Assembly: GCA_001574975.1 (NCBI GenBank)
Contig: KQ965849.1
Location: forward strand, 120,465-145,718
Origin: Gonapodya prolifera JEL478
Taxonomy: Eukaryota; Monoblepharomycota; Monoblepharidomycetes; Monoblepharidales; Gonapodyaceae
Length of the DNA stretch: 25,254 bases
Direction: 5' to 3'
Below, piece after piece: positions 1 through 10,050 of this stretch (positions are counted from its first letter, which is position 1; each line of letters opens with the position of its first letter). The notes beneath the pieces were generated by a model. The model worked only from the letters and a program-made list of their open reading frames with translations. It was not told the origin of the DNA and did no database searches. Both the position numbers and the translations under genes were made by a program.

Positions 1-675
1 GCGTCCGCGCTCGGGAGCTTGGACAGCGTCTCCCGCAGCCGCTCGGTGCCCGACTTGACCTTGGCTTCGACGTCCATCTTGGACACGAGTGCGTGTCGGC
101 GGAATCGGATCTTGTTGTGTGAGAGGGAGGTTGCGGGTTTCCAGTAGTCTAGGAGGGAGGAGATGGGCGCGGGTGGGAGGGGTGGGGGTGTCCGAGAGTG
201 AGGGATTAACGGAACGATGTGTTAATACCTTCTAGGGGAACTGAGTTAAGGCTCCAATGGCGCGTTGCTCACCGAACTCGCTAACAACATTCGATCCTTC
301 TCCCACAGCCGCAAACCTCAGCTCCGGCAATGGCCCTCGCTGGACATTCTGGCCACCGAATCCGGGCTCGATCGGCGTGCTGGGGACGAAGACCGCTCCA
401 CCCGCCTGGGGTCCTCTCCGCCGTCCAGCTTCGAGGCCACCATGGCCGTTATTTTGGTCGTTGGCCGAGTTGCCCCGCCCCTTCCGTCTGAGCAGCCTGT
501 CCTTCTCCGACTCCAGATACTCGATACGTGTCTGCGCGTCCCGGATCGTCTGCTCGCACTGGGCCACCAGCGAATCGTCAAAGATGTGGGGCCGCATGCT
601 CTGCGCGCCAAAGAGGATCTGGCGCTCCTTGGCAATTTTTTTGTCCAAGTCGGCGAGTCGGTCGTCGCCGGCCAT
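1..675 (-). CDS. Pkc1-like HR1-domain protein, N-terminal part (gene runs off left edge)
   Basis: The protein starts at the ATG at 675. Exon 1 is 273-675, intron 149-272 (124 bp, GTGAGC donor, CTAG acceptor, phase 1), and exon 2 is 148-1, cut by the window edge. Residues about 8-65 form a charged coiled coil (LDKKIAKERQILFGAQ, then RIEYLESEKDRLL) that fits the first HR1 repeat of fungal protein kinase C. A low-complexity Gly/Pro linker follows. Exon 2 opens with DYWKPATSLSHNKIRFRRHA and continues into KMDVEAKVKSGTERL, which fits the second HR1 repeat. HR1 repeats bind Rho GTPases; in Pkc1 they link Rho1 to the cell-wall integrity cascade. No kinase or C1 domain lies inside the window, so the Pkc1 identity is inferred from HR1 pairing at the extreme N-terminus. 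Another HR1 protein is possible. The splice joins two HR1-like halves in frame, which supports the model. Confidence 0.66.
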
Positions 676-1804
676 TTTGGGAGGTGTGATGTGGGGTCAA
701 GGGGGGTGGGGGAAGATGTCGGGTGCAACGGGTTTGCTAATCGACCGGTCACAGCACGGTCAGGAAGGTGATACCAAGTGGCAGAAATGAATCAATGGCA
801 AGATGGAGACTCAGAATTGGCCGGTTTGAATCCTCGATGCCCGCGCGTTCTGGAGCGAAGGTCCTCTATCCCACTGGTCCCTTTGGCAAAACCAGGTCCT
901 TGGTCCCCGTAGAATCAAGAAAATGAAGCAGGCCCCGTTTCTCGGTCTCCCGAAGTGCGAGAGGATGGTGAACGAGGGCTGTCTGCCTGTGGGGCACGGA
1001 TTTGAGGGTAGAACTATGGTCAGAGTTGGTTTGTTGCTGAAATCTGCCACATCTTCACCAGGCAAGATTCCTCACAATGTCACAACGGAAATGCGGAAGA
1101 GTTTACACAGTCACATATTCCATACAGAGCTCCACCGCCAAATTACCGAAGATTCCGAAGTCGACCAGAACTAAAGATGATCAAGCACACTTTCTTTCGA
1201 TTGAGGAAAATTTTTTCTGAATAATGCCTCGGTATTACGGTTTTTGGTGATTAAAACGTCCTCTGACTCCCGATCTCTCCAGATGAATGAATCAACCAGC
1301 CTACCTCACATGGTGCGCCGCCCTCGCAGGGGGGTTGCGATATACTGTTGCCATAGTGACCTCATCGCTACACTAAGCATACGAAGGGGCGCAGTATTCT
1401 TCGCACACCATCGGCATTTGTCAAAAATAAATGGAACAGTTCTCGTCGAATTTGCGGCTTCGTGGCCAAGAAGACTGTGAGAAATAGACTGCAACATAAT
1501 CCATGCCAATGCTCGCTCTCTTGTTTCGGCTCCTGTCAGTGGACTCAATTTTGTGTGCTCGAAAGAAAAGGCAAGGAGGATTTTATTTAGCCGGGAATTG
1601 AGCCATTTTTGCTGGCGAAGGGATTTCTGTGCGAACACATCAATCATCACTGCGGGTCAGCAAGTGCAGAGTGTTTTGCGTTATCTTACTTTGAATCGTG
1701 AACAAATCCTCGGGAGGCACCCAATCAGTGAACGTGTCTTTTCTGCACCAGGCGATTTTCTGTTCCTGATATCTTTCAATCCAATCCACAGTTTCTCATC
1801 ACCG
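676..1804. other. Intergenic stretch, no convincing gene
   Basis: This holds the upstream region of the HR1 gene (- strand) and of the DJ-1-like gene (+ strand), which diverge. Short open frames occur, for example 923-1174 (+) and 1306-1650 (-), but they lack recognisable domains and look like chance frames. The frame of the DJ-1-like gene stays open upstream to 1553. I still place its start at 1805, because a clean signal peptide begins there and the upstream translation looks non-coding. Confidence 0.5.
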
Positions 1805-3245
1805 ATGCCGAACTCACAAGCATCGTGGATTCCCTTCTTGGCTCTCGCCATCGCGTTCATCCTGCTTCCCCTCGTCCTGGCCCAGCACGATCACGACATG
1901 GGATCCATGACATCTCCAACGGCAGCCTCGAGCAGTGCGATGCCAAAAATGGGAAGCTCGATGAACATGACAATGCCAAGTGGGAATTCTTCCTCTTCGA
2001 AGCCTAGGACCGTAGGCATCGTCGTGTTCCCTGGGTTTGCTGGCCTAGACGTGTTTGGTCCGCTTGCGTTCATCACCATGCTGAGCACGTCTTATCCTAT
2101 AAACCTCACGATTATCGCACGTACCCTCGACCCGTACGTTGACACTTTCTTTGAGAGTTTGTTCACGCGTAGGACTTTGATATTTGTACGATTCACCTTT
2201 GACCTCGGCAGTGTTTCCACCAAAACCAACATGTCCAAAGTGATGAACGGAGCGATGATGGACATGAGCAAGGGTGTCGGGCAGAGCATCGTGCCAACGC
2301 ACACGTACGCGACTCCAACCACTAGATGTCCTCTTTGTTCCAGGCGGAATGGTGAGCCATTTCTGTTCTGGGTTCCCCGACTTCTGGGTCTACCGACGAG
2401 CGCACGGATATCAAATAAAAGCAATCTCTTTATTCCTTTTGTCAGGGCACGCGCTCCATCGTCGATCAAAACACTGACCCCTCCCTGCTCACCTTCCTAC
2501 GCGAGCGGGCCAACCCGTCAAAACTCGAATACCTACTCTCCGTCTGCACCGGCGCATCTCTCCTCGCAAAAGCCGGCAACCTCAACGGCCGCCGCGCCAC
2601 GACCAACAAGTTCTCGTACAGCTGGGTCACGTCCATAACGAGCAACGTCACGTGGGTGCCCGTGGCGCGGTGGGTTGAAGATGAACGTACTTTCGAGTTC
2701 GGGTGTTACCGCAGGTATGACCGTGCTTGCCAGTTGGCCCAGTTCTGATTTAAGTCCTCACAACTGTCAAAGTTTATGTTCAATGTTGTCGTACACAATC
2801 CACTTGAAGGCATGGATCTCATTGTATATTGGCTCTCGAAACTATACTGCGCAAGCCTGGCGGAGCGGTACGCCAACTGATCGAAAACGCCGTGAGTACA
2901 CCCACCCTCTCTTTTCTCCCGTGTTCCTTTCCCTCAGTCATAGCGCGGTTTTTAAACTGCTCCTGTACCTGTTCTGCGTTTTAGCCACACACGAACTCAT
3001 CCTGGGATCCCTATGCCGTCATATGGAACGTGGCGGGGAACTTCTCTGCAAATGACGCTGCGGTTGCTAGAGCTCAGATCGCGGGGACGGCTCTAGCAGC
3101 GGCACCTCAATCAAACACGGGAAACACCTCGGAGACTGGGACTCCATCTCAAAAGCCAAGCTCGGCCCACGGTAAACTGGACGTTTCAAAAATGCTCTTT
3201 GCTGCACCAGTGGCGCTTGTTTTCGTCTTCATGACGGCTCTCTAA
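1805..3245 (+). pseudogene. Secreted DJ-1/PfpI-family protein, broken by three frame lesions
   Basis: Exons read as 1805-2133, 2212-2351, 2446-2714, 2810-2891 and 2985-3245; the four introns are 78-95 bp with GT-AG ends. Residues 1-25 form a signal peptide (FLALAIAFILLPLVLAQ). A Met/His/Ser-rich stretch follows (HDHDMGSM, then MPKMGSSMNMTMPSG), then the glutamine-amidotransferase-like fold of DJ-1/PfpI proteins: TVGIVVFPGFAGLDVFGPL, PLDVLFVPGGM, the nucleophile elbow SVCTGASLL, RRATTNKFSYSWV, SSGVTAG and SSWDPYAVIW. The C-terminus ends in a hydrophobic tail (MLFAAPVALVFVFMTAL) after a Ser/Gly spacer, as in GPI-anchor signals. The frame breaks near 2319-2325 (about one base missing before PLDVLF), near 2678-2684 (net two missing or one extra before SSSGVTAG) and near 2870-2873 (about one missing before LIENA). 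Splice sites and domain residues are otherwise conserved, so decay is recent or the breaks are sequence errors. Neighbouring intact genes argue against dense error. Function in this family is varied and not predictable here. Confidence 0.75.
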
Positions 3246-3366
3246 TCGGCGGAGAGTGGGTGCATCAGTTGTCGTATAATGAAATGAGTATCTTTAACCA
3301 AAACGATACAAAAACACAGTCAGTGATAAATAGGACTCCGTCATGAAGCAGCATTGGTCTCGCGCA

Positions 3367-5564
3367 TCAACACGTCGCTGTCACAAAGCACGTGGGCCCC
3401 ACATACCCCTTCGGAATGCACACACCCGTCCCGCTCAAATCACAAATGTGTACCGGAACGCCGTCGGCTCCTCCCGGTGCCGAGCTTTGGCCGTCGAATG
3501 CTTTGAAACCTCCAGACGCACTTAAAGTTGGTATGCACAAGATGAGATGCGGAAAAGTGCTTGACGAGGAAAGAAGGCCCACTCACAGAGTACCGTTCAG
3601 GTTCTTGTTGCCGTAGAGAAGGAACTGCGTAAGCCCCAGTGCCGAAAAGTCGGGGAGCGTGCCTGAGAGATTTCCTCCGTGCAGGTCCAGGAACCGCAAG
3701 TTCCGCGCCTTGGCAAGGCTCGCTGGAACCGGCCCAGTCAGTCCCGGGTTACTACGGAGCGAAAGCCTAATCAAAAACGGCAGCTCCCCGATACACTCCG
3801 GGATAGTCGTGGCCATACTCGGCATCGCCGCAATCGAGATGGTTCTCAGGTTGCGGAACTTGCAGATCGAGTCTGTGATGGGTCCGGTGAAGGAGTTGCC
3901 GCCGAGGAAGATTTGCTCCAGGAAGGGGAAGTTGAGGTACAGTGTGTCGATGAATGAAGACAGGGAGCCAGTAAGGCTCATAGAGCGTAGGTCGAGTGTG
4001 CGGATGATGCCGTCGCTGGAGTCGGCGTACCTAAGGAGATGAGGGTAGATAGGGGTTAGGTGACGTAGGAAGAGAAGCTCAAAGCAGGCTCATGCGCTCA
4101 CCCTGAATTACAGCAGTCGTCTCCCAAGTACACTTTCGGCAACAGCGCTTGCAGCCTTGCACATCCGGGTGCTGCGAACCAGGCCGACGCTCCCCCGCAA
4201 AGTTGCTTCACCGGGTCCCAGTTTTGTTGGATCAGGAACTTGCGGCCGTTCCACTCGTTGTTGTACCAGTACCCGAGGAAGTCGAGGTGTGCGGCACCGT
4301 AAGTGTCTGTTCGATCAGATGTGTCAGGCGAATACGAGCATATTCGAACGGTTCGAGGAGACTCACACGCGCAGTTGTCAGCTGATCATCGTGGGTACCA
4401 GTTATTGATTGGGTGGGGTTCAAAAACGGTCTCAATGCATTCCCTTACACAACTCACAATTCTCTTCCCCATCATTCGTCCCATCCGGAAGATCATTCCA
4501 CGCCGTGGTGGTAGGATCCGTGTCCGGGTTCGACGACGCCTCCGAAATCTCATGCGCGATCGGACTCAGCATGGAATCCACGCCCGGGTTGCCGTTGGGC
4601 GAGATGAAGGTGTTGTGGAACCCGCAGTTGAGGAGCCCGTTGGGTCCGCACGCGTTGGGGTTTCCGACCCACGAGTAGATGAAGTCGGGCGAGTCGAAGT
4701 CAAGACCGGTGGTGATTCCACGGCGTTTGGCGTCGAGTTGGTTCGAGAGGGCGGATGTGTGCCCTGGGAATTCCGACGTGTGAAGATACTCAGACGAAGC
4801 GCACAAAATATTAGAGAACGACAACTCTCACAGCCGCAATACTGCAAGCAAGCATTGCCCTCAGTGACTTGAGGGTCTGTCAAAAGAAGGTAAATACCGT
4901 TGGTGTCCACTGGGAGATCTCCCTTGCGAATGTGTGATTGGACTAGTGAGAAACATTGACGTGAGTATTACAACGCAAAAATGTGTTCCCCGAACAACAG
5001 CTGCGCACTTGTCAGAAGAACGTCGTCGTAATTGGGTGACGTAGCCGAGTTGAGAGTCTTTCCCATGGAGTATGAAGGATCCGTAGTCGTCGCTCCGAGC
5101 TTGATAGATCTGGTGACGTGGCGCTGAACCGAGGGTCCGTACGTCGTGTTCTCGTAGTTGTAGTACTTTGACGCGATATCCCAGAATGGACTTGTGTCGA
5201 GACCGGAGATGAAGTCCTTCACGATCGCTTGGTCGCTCGCGGGCCAGTTTCCATAGAACACTAGTAACCAACGCGACATTGCCGTTTAACAAAGTGGAAA
5301 AATGACATCGAAGCCGCACTCACCAATGTAAACCGTCATGTCAGCCGTCATGGACCGCCTTCCCGGTGTGTACTGGATAGTGGGCCGGACGGGCTTGAGC
5401 GCGAAGAACTCCACGTCCCCGCCATCGGGAGGATCCTCCGCCGTCATGGGGTGAAGCTTGCGATTTTTGCTGGACAGAATGCCGGCGCCATTCGATGCTG
5501 CGAAGAGGGACGTGGATGCGAAGAGGAGCGCGAGAGACGCGGCGAGACGAAGGAGCGGCGACAT
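3367..5564 (-). CDS. Secreted EXORDIUM/phi-1 domain fused to plant-type leucine-rich repeats
   Basis: Eight exons on the - strand: 5564-5324, 5260-5009, 4942-4832, 4763-4458, 4381-4367, 4306-4102, 4030-3587 and 3520-3367. They sum to 1728 nt (575 aa plus stop), every junction in phase. Exon 5 is only 15 nt. The start gives a signal peptide (MSPLLRLAASLALLFASTSL). Residues about 75-330 carry the phosphate-induced/EXORDIUM family pattern: VFYGNWPASDQAIVKDF, GDLPVDTNGIYLLLTDPQV, a YCGWH motif near 199-203, YSWVGNP, SPIAHEISEA near 265-274, DNCAYTYG and NGRKFLIQQNWDP. A Cys-bearing cap (CARLQALLP, then DDCCNSG) follows. Next come about six LRRs of the plant LxxLxGxI type, such as LEQIFLGGNSFTGPI, LIRLSLRSNPGLTGPV and LRFLDLHGGNLSGTL. 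A final Cys cap ends the protein (CDLSGTGVCIPKGYVGPTC). There is no transmembrane segment, so secretion or wall retention is likely. EXORDIUM proteins are extracellular and linked to growth in plants; the LRR part suggests binding of a partner. The role here is unknown. Confidence 0.88.
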
Positions 5565-6200
5565 TGCAGTGGATCGGTTCAGATGGTGTGAAAAATCCAG
5601 GGCGAGAATTCGCTGAAGAAGGCTCAATAATGCCAGGGCCCTGGATTTCCTCGATCGCCAAGATGTGCGCCCCGATTCAGGTGCACAGGGTCAGGTTCTG
5701 GTACGCCAAGTCCAGGGACGAGCGCCATTCTCCGATAATGCACGATGCTGAGAGACACTACAGAACAATACGCCGTGGCTAAAGTGATTGCGAACCAGCA
5801 TTGCTGCATAAGAAGCGCAATCTGAACTGCACGCAAGTACTGAATTAGCCATCTCCGAGAAAGGGAGAATTGGCAGGAGGCGCATCAACATGTGATCAGA
5901 AACGCCGTCATTTTTCAAAAGTGAAGTACATGAAAAGCGAATTGTGTCGAAGGGCGGTGGAGACAAATGACTGGCCTAGGTTCTTGCAGGGAGACCACAC
6001 AAAGATAAACTAGTCAGGGATCCTCGGTTAGATCCACATCGTGCACATTCATTCGCATCATATTATTTTTCAGAAAATGAGCCAACATTGTCCGTTATCA
6101 CCAGGACTACGTGCACTGTCTCTGACACGAACACCACGCACCTCCTCTGACCTCCCTATTTCTCCGCCCCTTTCCCCACCCCGACACCCGCTGGAGCAAT
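5565..6200. other. Intergenic, upstream of the EXORDIUM-LRR gene
   Basis: This is 636 bp between the start of the EXORDIUM-LRR gene and the stop of the next - strand gene. It should hold the promoter of the former and the 3' end of the latter. Open frames here (for example 5624-5836 and 5691-5966 on the - strand) have no domain or signal that I can recognise. I see no repeat or RNA gene. Confidence 0.45.
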
Positions 6201-8020
6201 TTACACCACCTTGTCAGTCTCGGCCTTCACCTCCACAAAGGCGGAACGCAGGTCTTCCTGGAGGTCCTCGAACTCCTCCAGTCCCACAGAGAGGCGGACA
6301 AGCTCTGGAATAGTGTTGGGGTCTGTTTAAAAGCAGTTAGAGGCACGTGGTGTACTTTGCGACCCATTGGTCAAGGTGAGATACGCACCGACAGCATGTC
6401 TCCACTCAGCCAGGGACTCGACTCCACCCAGACTCGTCGCGTTGGCGAACAGGCGCATTTTGAGCACGGCAAGACGGGCGTAGTGTGCGTTCTTGAACTG
6501 TGGAAACCGTAGGCAAAGCCTTGGCTCGGGAACCTGAACGACCCAACAAATCTGCAGAACCCACAACAACTGCAAAACACGCTGCATGGCCCCCAACAAG
6601 GTACTTGCTCGCCACCTCGTGCCCTTTTGTCCCGGGTACACTCGTATGCAGCACTTTATCAACCACGCTGAGCGCTTCCTCGTCGCCCGCCCTCGCGTCG
6701 GCACCGGAAAGCCAAGCGGCGAGTTTGGTAGCCGTGGCAGATTGGCGGGTGACACGGAGCGGGAGGGATCGGAGTGAGCGCAGGAGGAGAGATGATTCGA
6801 GAGAGCCAGGTTGCCAGCCGTTATTGGTTCGGTCTTCCCGGAGCTGGGGATGAGGGCGGGTGAAGGTGGTCGAAATTATTACTTGTGCGTGACGAGGGCG
6901 CTCAGGGCTGCCAAGAGAGCCTACCGCGACTTAGAAAACTTACACCAAGAGCCGCTTTGGGACTGGTTGTGGTTGAGATGGTGCGAAGCCGGCAGAAGCC
7001 CTTGTGAGCGACCCTGAAAACAAATCACAAAAATAGGAATCCTCACTCCGTCACGACAAGAACGCCACCCATCAAGTCCGAGTGCCCGCCCATATATTTT
7101 GTGGTGCTGTGCATGACGATGTCGATACCTAATGTGACGTTGCATGAAGGGAGCACGGGATTCAAAACACGAAATCATGGATGAACAAAGCGTAGGCGTA
7201 CCGTGCCTGAGTGGGAACTGTAGCGGTGGTGGGGCGAACGTGCCATCGATGGCCACGAACGCGCCGGGCACACGACGGGAGGTCCACCATTCGAGGTCTT
7301 GCGTTTGAAATGGGTCAAGAGTTGGTAGGGTAGAGTGCTCTATGCAGGCAGTAGACTCTCACCTTCAACATCATTCGTCGGGTTCATGGGCGATTCGAGA
7401 AGGACCAAGTCCCTTGGTCGGGATTCGTACTTGCGGTAGATACCCGATGCGGTCTCGATAGTGTCGAGGTAAAGAATCTCAACGTCTCGGCCCCGTCTGA
7501 GGAGAAACGAAACAAAAATGCTCAGTACGACCAAGATTACTGCCAAATCATTCAGTTGGGCGAGAATAACTCACTGATAGGTCCGAGCAGCGGCTTCTGA
7601 CCCAAAATAACCGGCGCGAGACTTGATAATGCGCTTTGGCTGGTAGAAAACGAGCATCGCGTGGACGGCATTCAAGCCTGATCCATAGCTGACAGCGTAG
7701 GCTTTTGGAGGCAGGGTGTTTGCGGATCCTCCTGGCGAGTCAGAGGGATATGCCGATTCGAGAGCCGCAACAACCACCTCGACCCGCTCTATGATGGGCG
7801 AAGAGTCACGCGAGTAAATGTGCTGCACAGGTTCATGAGGGTCAGACGGAACATGGTCTGGATTTCTTGGCCAGTCGTTGTAGGAAGGCGGGTGGCGGAA
7901 GGTTGTTGAGACCGAGATTGCAGGAGCCACGGGGCCCGTTGGGTCCAGTTCCGCAAGGTAGTCGTCTGCGTGGACTGCGATTGACGCGAAGGAGAGCGGA
8001 CTGCGGTGTGCGTGAGTCAT
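6201..8020 (-). CDS. PLP-dependent trans-sulfuration-family enzyme (cystathionine gamma-synthase/beta-lyase-like)
   Basis: Eight exons: 8020-7575, 7496-7363, 7297-7202, 7128-7047, 6962-6944, 6843-6565, 6497-6389 and 6322-6201. They total 1287 nt (428 aa plus stop) with all phases matching; exon 5 is 19 nt. The Cys/Met-metabolism PLP enzyme pattern is complete. [15 protein letters not shown] holds the Tyr/Arg phosphate-binding region, [14 protein letters not shown] the PLP-ring region, and [18 protein letters not shown] follows. Asp211 in [10 protein letters not shown] pairs with the pyridine nitrogen. Lys236 in [12 protein letters not shown] is the Schiff-base lysine. [15 protein letters not shown] and [17 protein letters not shown] close the fold. 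Length is normal for the family. The EWW and APPPLQ segments look closer to the uncharacterised fungal YHR112C-type branch than to classical cystathionine gamma-synthase, so the exact reaction is uncertain. The start at 8020 is chosen because the frame upstream (to 8098) runs into the divergent gene and lacks family residues. Confidence 0.9.
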
Positions 8021-8097
8021 GTTGTTGGGAGTTTTTGAGACTTTGGTCACCAACTTTTCAGTCAAGTTGAACGGTCGTTGTTGCATCCACTCCCACA
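8021..8097. promoter_or_regulatory. Short divergent intergenic region
   Basis: Only 77 bp separate the start codon of the trans-sulfuration-type enzyme (- strand) from that of the ankyrin gene (+ strand). Any core promoter elements for both directions must lie here or inside the genes. I do not see a clear TATA box. The assignment rests only on head-to-head geometry. Confidence 0.4.
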
Positions 8098-9289
8098 ATG
8101 GTCACATTCACGGACATTCCCGCCGAAGTTCTCCTTCTTGTCGGACGTTTCCTTCCCGCTCGCTTGAGACTCCCACTCGATCGCACAATGCGAAAACTTC
8201 TCGGAACAGCCGAAGAAATAGCCCGCAGGGCGTTTGCTCGCTACGGAGCGGCAAGGGTTCTCATTGCAGAAGCATGAATGACTGATGGGAGCGCCGATGT
8301 GATCAGAACTCTGCTGAGAAGGCCTGATGTCCGAAACAACGTGAACAGTTTTGGACCCCATGATCGCTATCGGCGACACGAAACAGCTCTCATGGTCGCA
8401 GCAAGGGCAGGGAATCTCCTCACTTGTCGGCTTCTTCTCGGTTTCGGTGGCAAAAATGTCGCGATGGACGAATTCCGCTGCGAAGATTGTGGCTTCTTGA
8501 ACTCTTTCCACGGTGTCTCGATAAATTTCGAGCGAAGCTTCTCCGCATTTGTTGAAGCTGCTACGCGAGGCAACTTGAGCGTGATGGAGCTGATTGCAGA
8601 ACGGTGTACTGTCCAATACACCGAAAAAGAGTGTGAGATGATAAGAGCGGGTGAGGGAGGGTATTGGAACGTGGTGTTCCACTTGACTGGCGAGGGTGCG
8701 AATCCTAGGGCGCAGAGCGACTTTCTCTTGCGAAATGCAGCTTCCACTGGGCGTATCGAATACATACAAAAGTTGCTCGAAATGGGGGACCATGTGCATG
8801 TCAAAGGTGGAACCTCTACTCAACCCAGTATTTCGTGGAGACCAGGAAATAATCAAATTGTTCTTGCAGAAAGGGACCAACATCCATGCACGTCAGGAAA
8901 TGGCGCTGAAGCTGGCTCTTGAATCCCAGGACCGGGAGGTGTTGAAGCTCCATCAAAGCCGGCACTCACTCACAACTGCAGCGGCGAGGAATAGCATGGA
9001 AATAGTTCGAATTCTTCTCGATGCCGGAGCAAGTGTCAACGCAGGCAATGGTGAGCTCTTGCGGACAGCGGCAGAGACGTCAACGCATACCACGGAGCTG
9101 CTCTTTGTTGGGCAGCGTCGTTTGGAAGGTAGATGCGGTCTTCTCCTTGAGCATGGTGCAGACCCATGCCTAGCGCATGGAATTGTGTTTAACCTTGAGA
9201 GGAATCGAGATGTTCGTAAGATGCTTTACGATGCTGTGTGGAAGTGTGGCTCAGATCCCACATGGGATTACATGGGATGGGATATCTGA
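8098..9289 (+). pseudogene. Ankyrin-repeat protein with F-box-like start, copy A (decayed)
   Basis: The first ATG at 8098 opens FTDIPAEVLLLVGRFLPARL, which resembles the F-box-like leaders seen on fungal ankyrin proteins. It reads 59 codons to an in-frame TGA at 8275-8277. The same frame continues immediately (ATG at 8278) with ankyrin units such as ETALMVAARAGNLLTCRLLL and RIEYIQKLLEMG until 8922. From about 8810 the homology moves to another frame, open to 9289, with GDQEIIKLFLQKGTNIHARQ, SMEIVRILLDAGASVNAGNG and LLLEHGADPCLAHG. Against copy B at 11995, the TGA replaces an Arg codon (AGA). Copy A also lacks 8 codons near 8950 and about three repeats near 9075, and has a shift near 9125 that restores the frame. 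A shorter protein starting at 8278 could still be made. I call it a pseudogene because of combined lesions; expression evidence could change that. Confidence 0.72.
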
Positions 9290-10050
9290 GAGGTGCGAAG
9301 ACTAGTGTTCAGATTGAGCTGCCGACGCACGTGGCTCTCTTGTAGATAACAAAGGGTGAAGAATCATCGTTTACAGCATGTGATTGTTTTGGCTAATGTT
9401 GAGAGTGCATGTTGGTCGGAACAATGGCGAACATTGGCAGAAACGTTTCAAGGCAATCACAGCAACACAGCAGAAGGGAAGTGGATCTCTACTTATTAAA
9501 TTGCGTAGACAAATCTTGCGCGCACGTGTCAAGGCGACTGACGGTAGCGTGGACAAAAAAGTCGAGGAAAAACGAATTCTGCCGGTGACACTCCCACTTG
9601 TGCAGCACGTTCGCTCACTAAATGAGCAGGCCGGCTCGCAGTAACGTTCCGCTGGATGCCCTCGAAATCCACGTTACCTACGCACACGCCGTGAGCCGCG
9701 GGGAATCGGTGCCGTTGCGTCGGTCCACCGTTCACGGAAATACCGGGAAGAAGAGGCAGAAACCAAACCTGGACCCATCGGGAACAATGGCGTCCCCAAA
9801 ACCTCGCAAGACATCAAGCAAAGCGGCGATGGAGCGAAAGCGTAAACAGGGGACCACGAAATCGTCAGGGCTCTCGATTCCTCCCCCTCAGCGAGAAGAA
9901 CCGTCAGCCTATCGAGGCCTCGAGGTCGCAGCTGAACTCTTCGCTAAGCAGTGGAAAGCTACTGGCTCTGGGAGCGAATTTGTGGATGTTGTGAACCTTC
10001 ACGATGTGGTTGGTTTTCATACCCCGACCCGTTGCTGTTTGGATAACTAA
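9290..10050 (+). other. Intergenic, with a possible 5' exon of the repeat protein at 9787-10050
   Basis: Bases 9290-9786 hold nothing that I can identify. From ATG 9787 (context ACAATGG) an open frame encodes a Lys/Arg-rich then mixed segment (MASPKPRKTSSKAAMERKRK, later YRGLEVAAELFAKQWKATGS). It stops with TAA at 10048-10050, directly abutting ATG 10051 of the next gene in the same frame. An intron removing that TAA would join the two, but I find no convincing donor-acceptor pair. A pyrimidine-rich tract ending CTGTCAG at about 10144 is a possible acceptor. Confidence 0.35.

Noticed and set aside
800-840. T-loop-like GGTTTGAATCC suggesting a tRNA
   Set aside because: No matching A box, acceptor stem or cloverleaf can be drawn with the upstream 60-70 bases.
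7014-7046. 33-bp intron option in the trans-sulfuration-type gene
   Set aside because: Much shorter than any other intron in the window, and it inserts non-family residues; the 84-bp alternative fits length and conservation.
8275-8277. TGA read as a sense codon (altered genetic code) in ankyrin copy A
   Set aside because: TGA is used as the stop codon of several intact genes here, and copy B has AGA at this site, so a simple nonsense change is enough.
8062-8883. 273-codon - strand ORF
   Set aside because: It lies antisense to the ankyrin copy A reading, which has clear ankyrin motifs; the - frame shows none.
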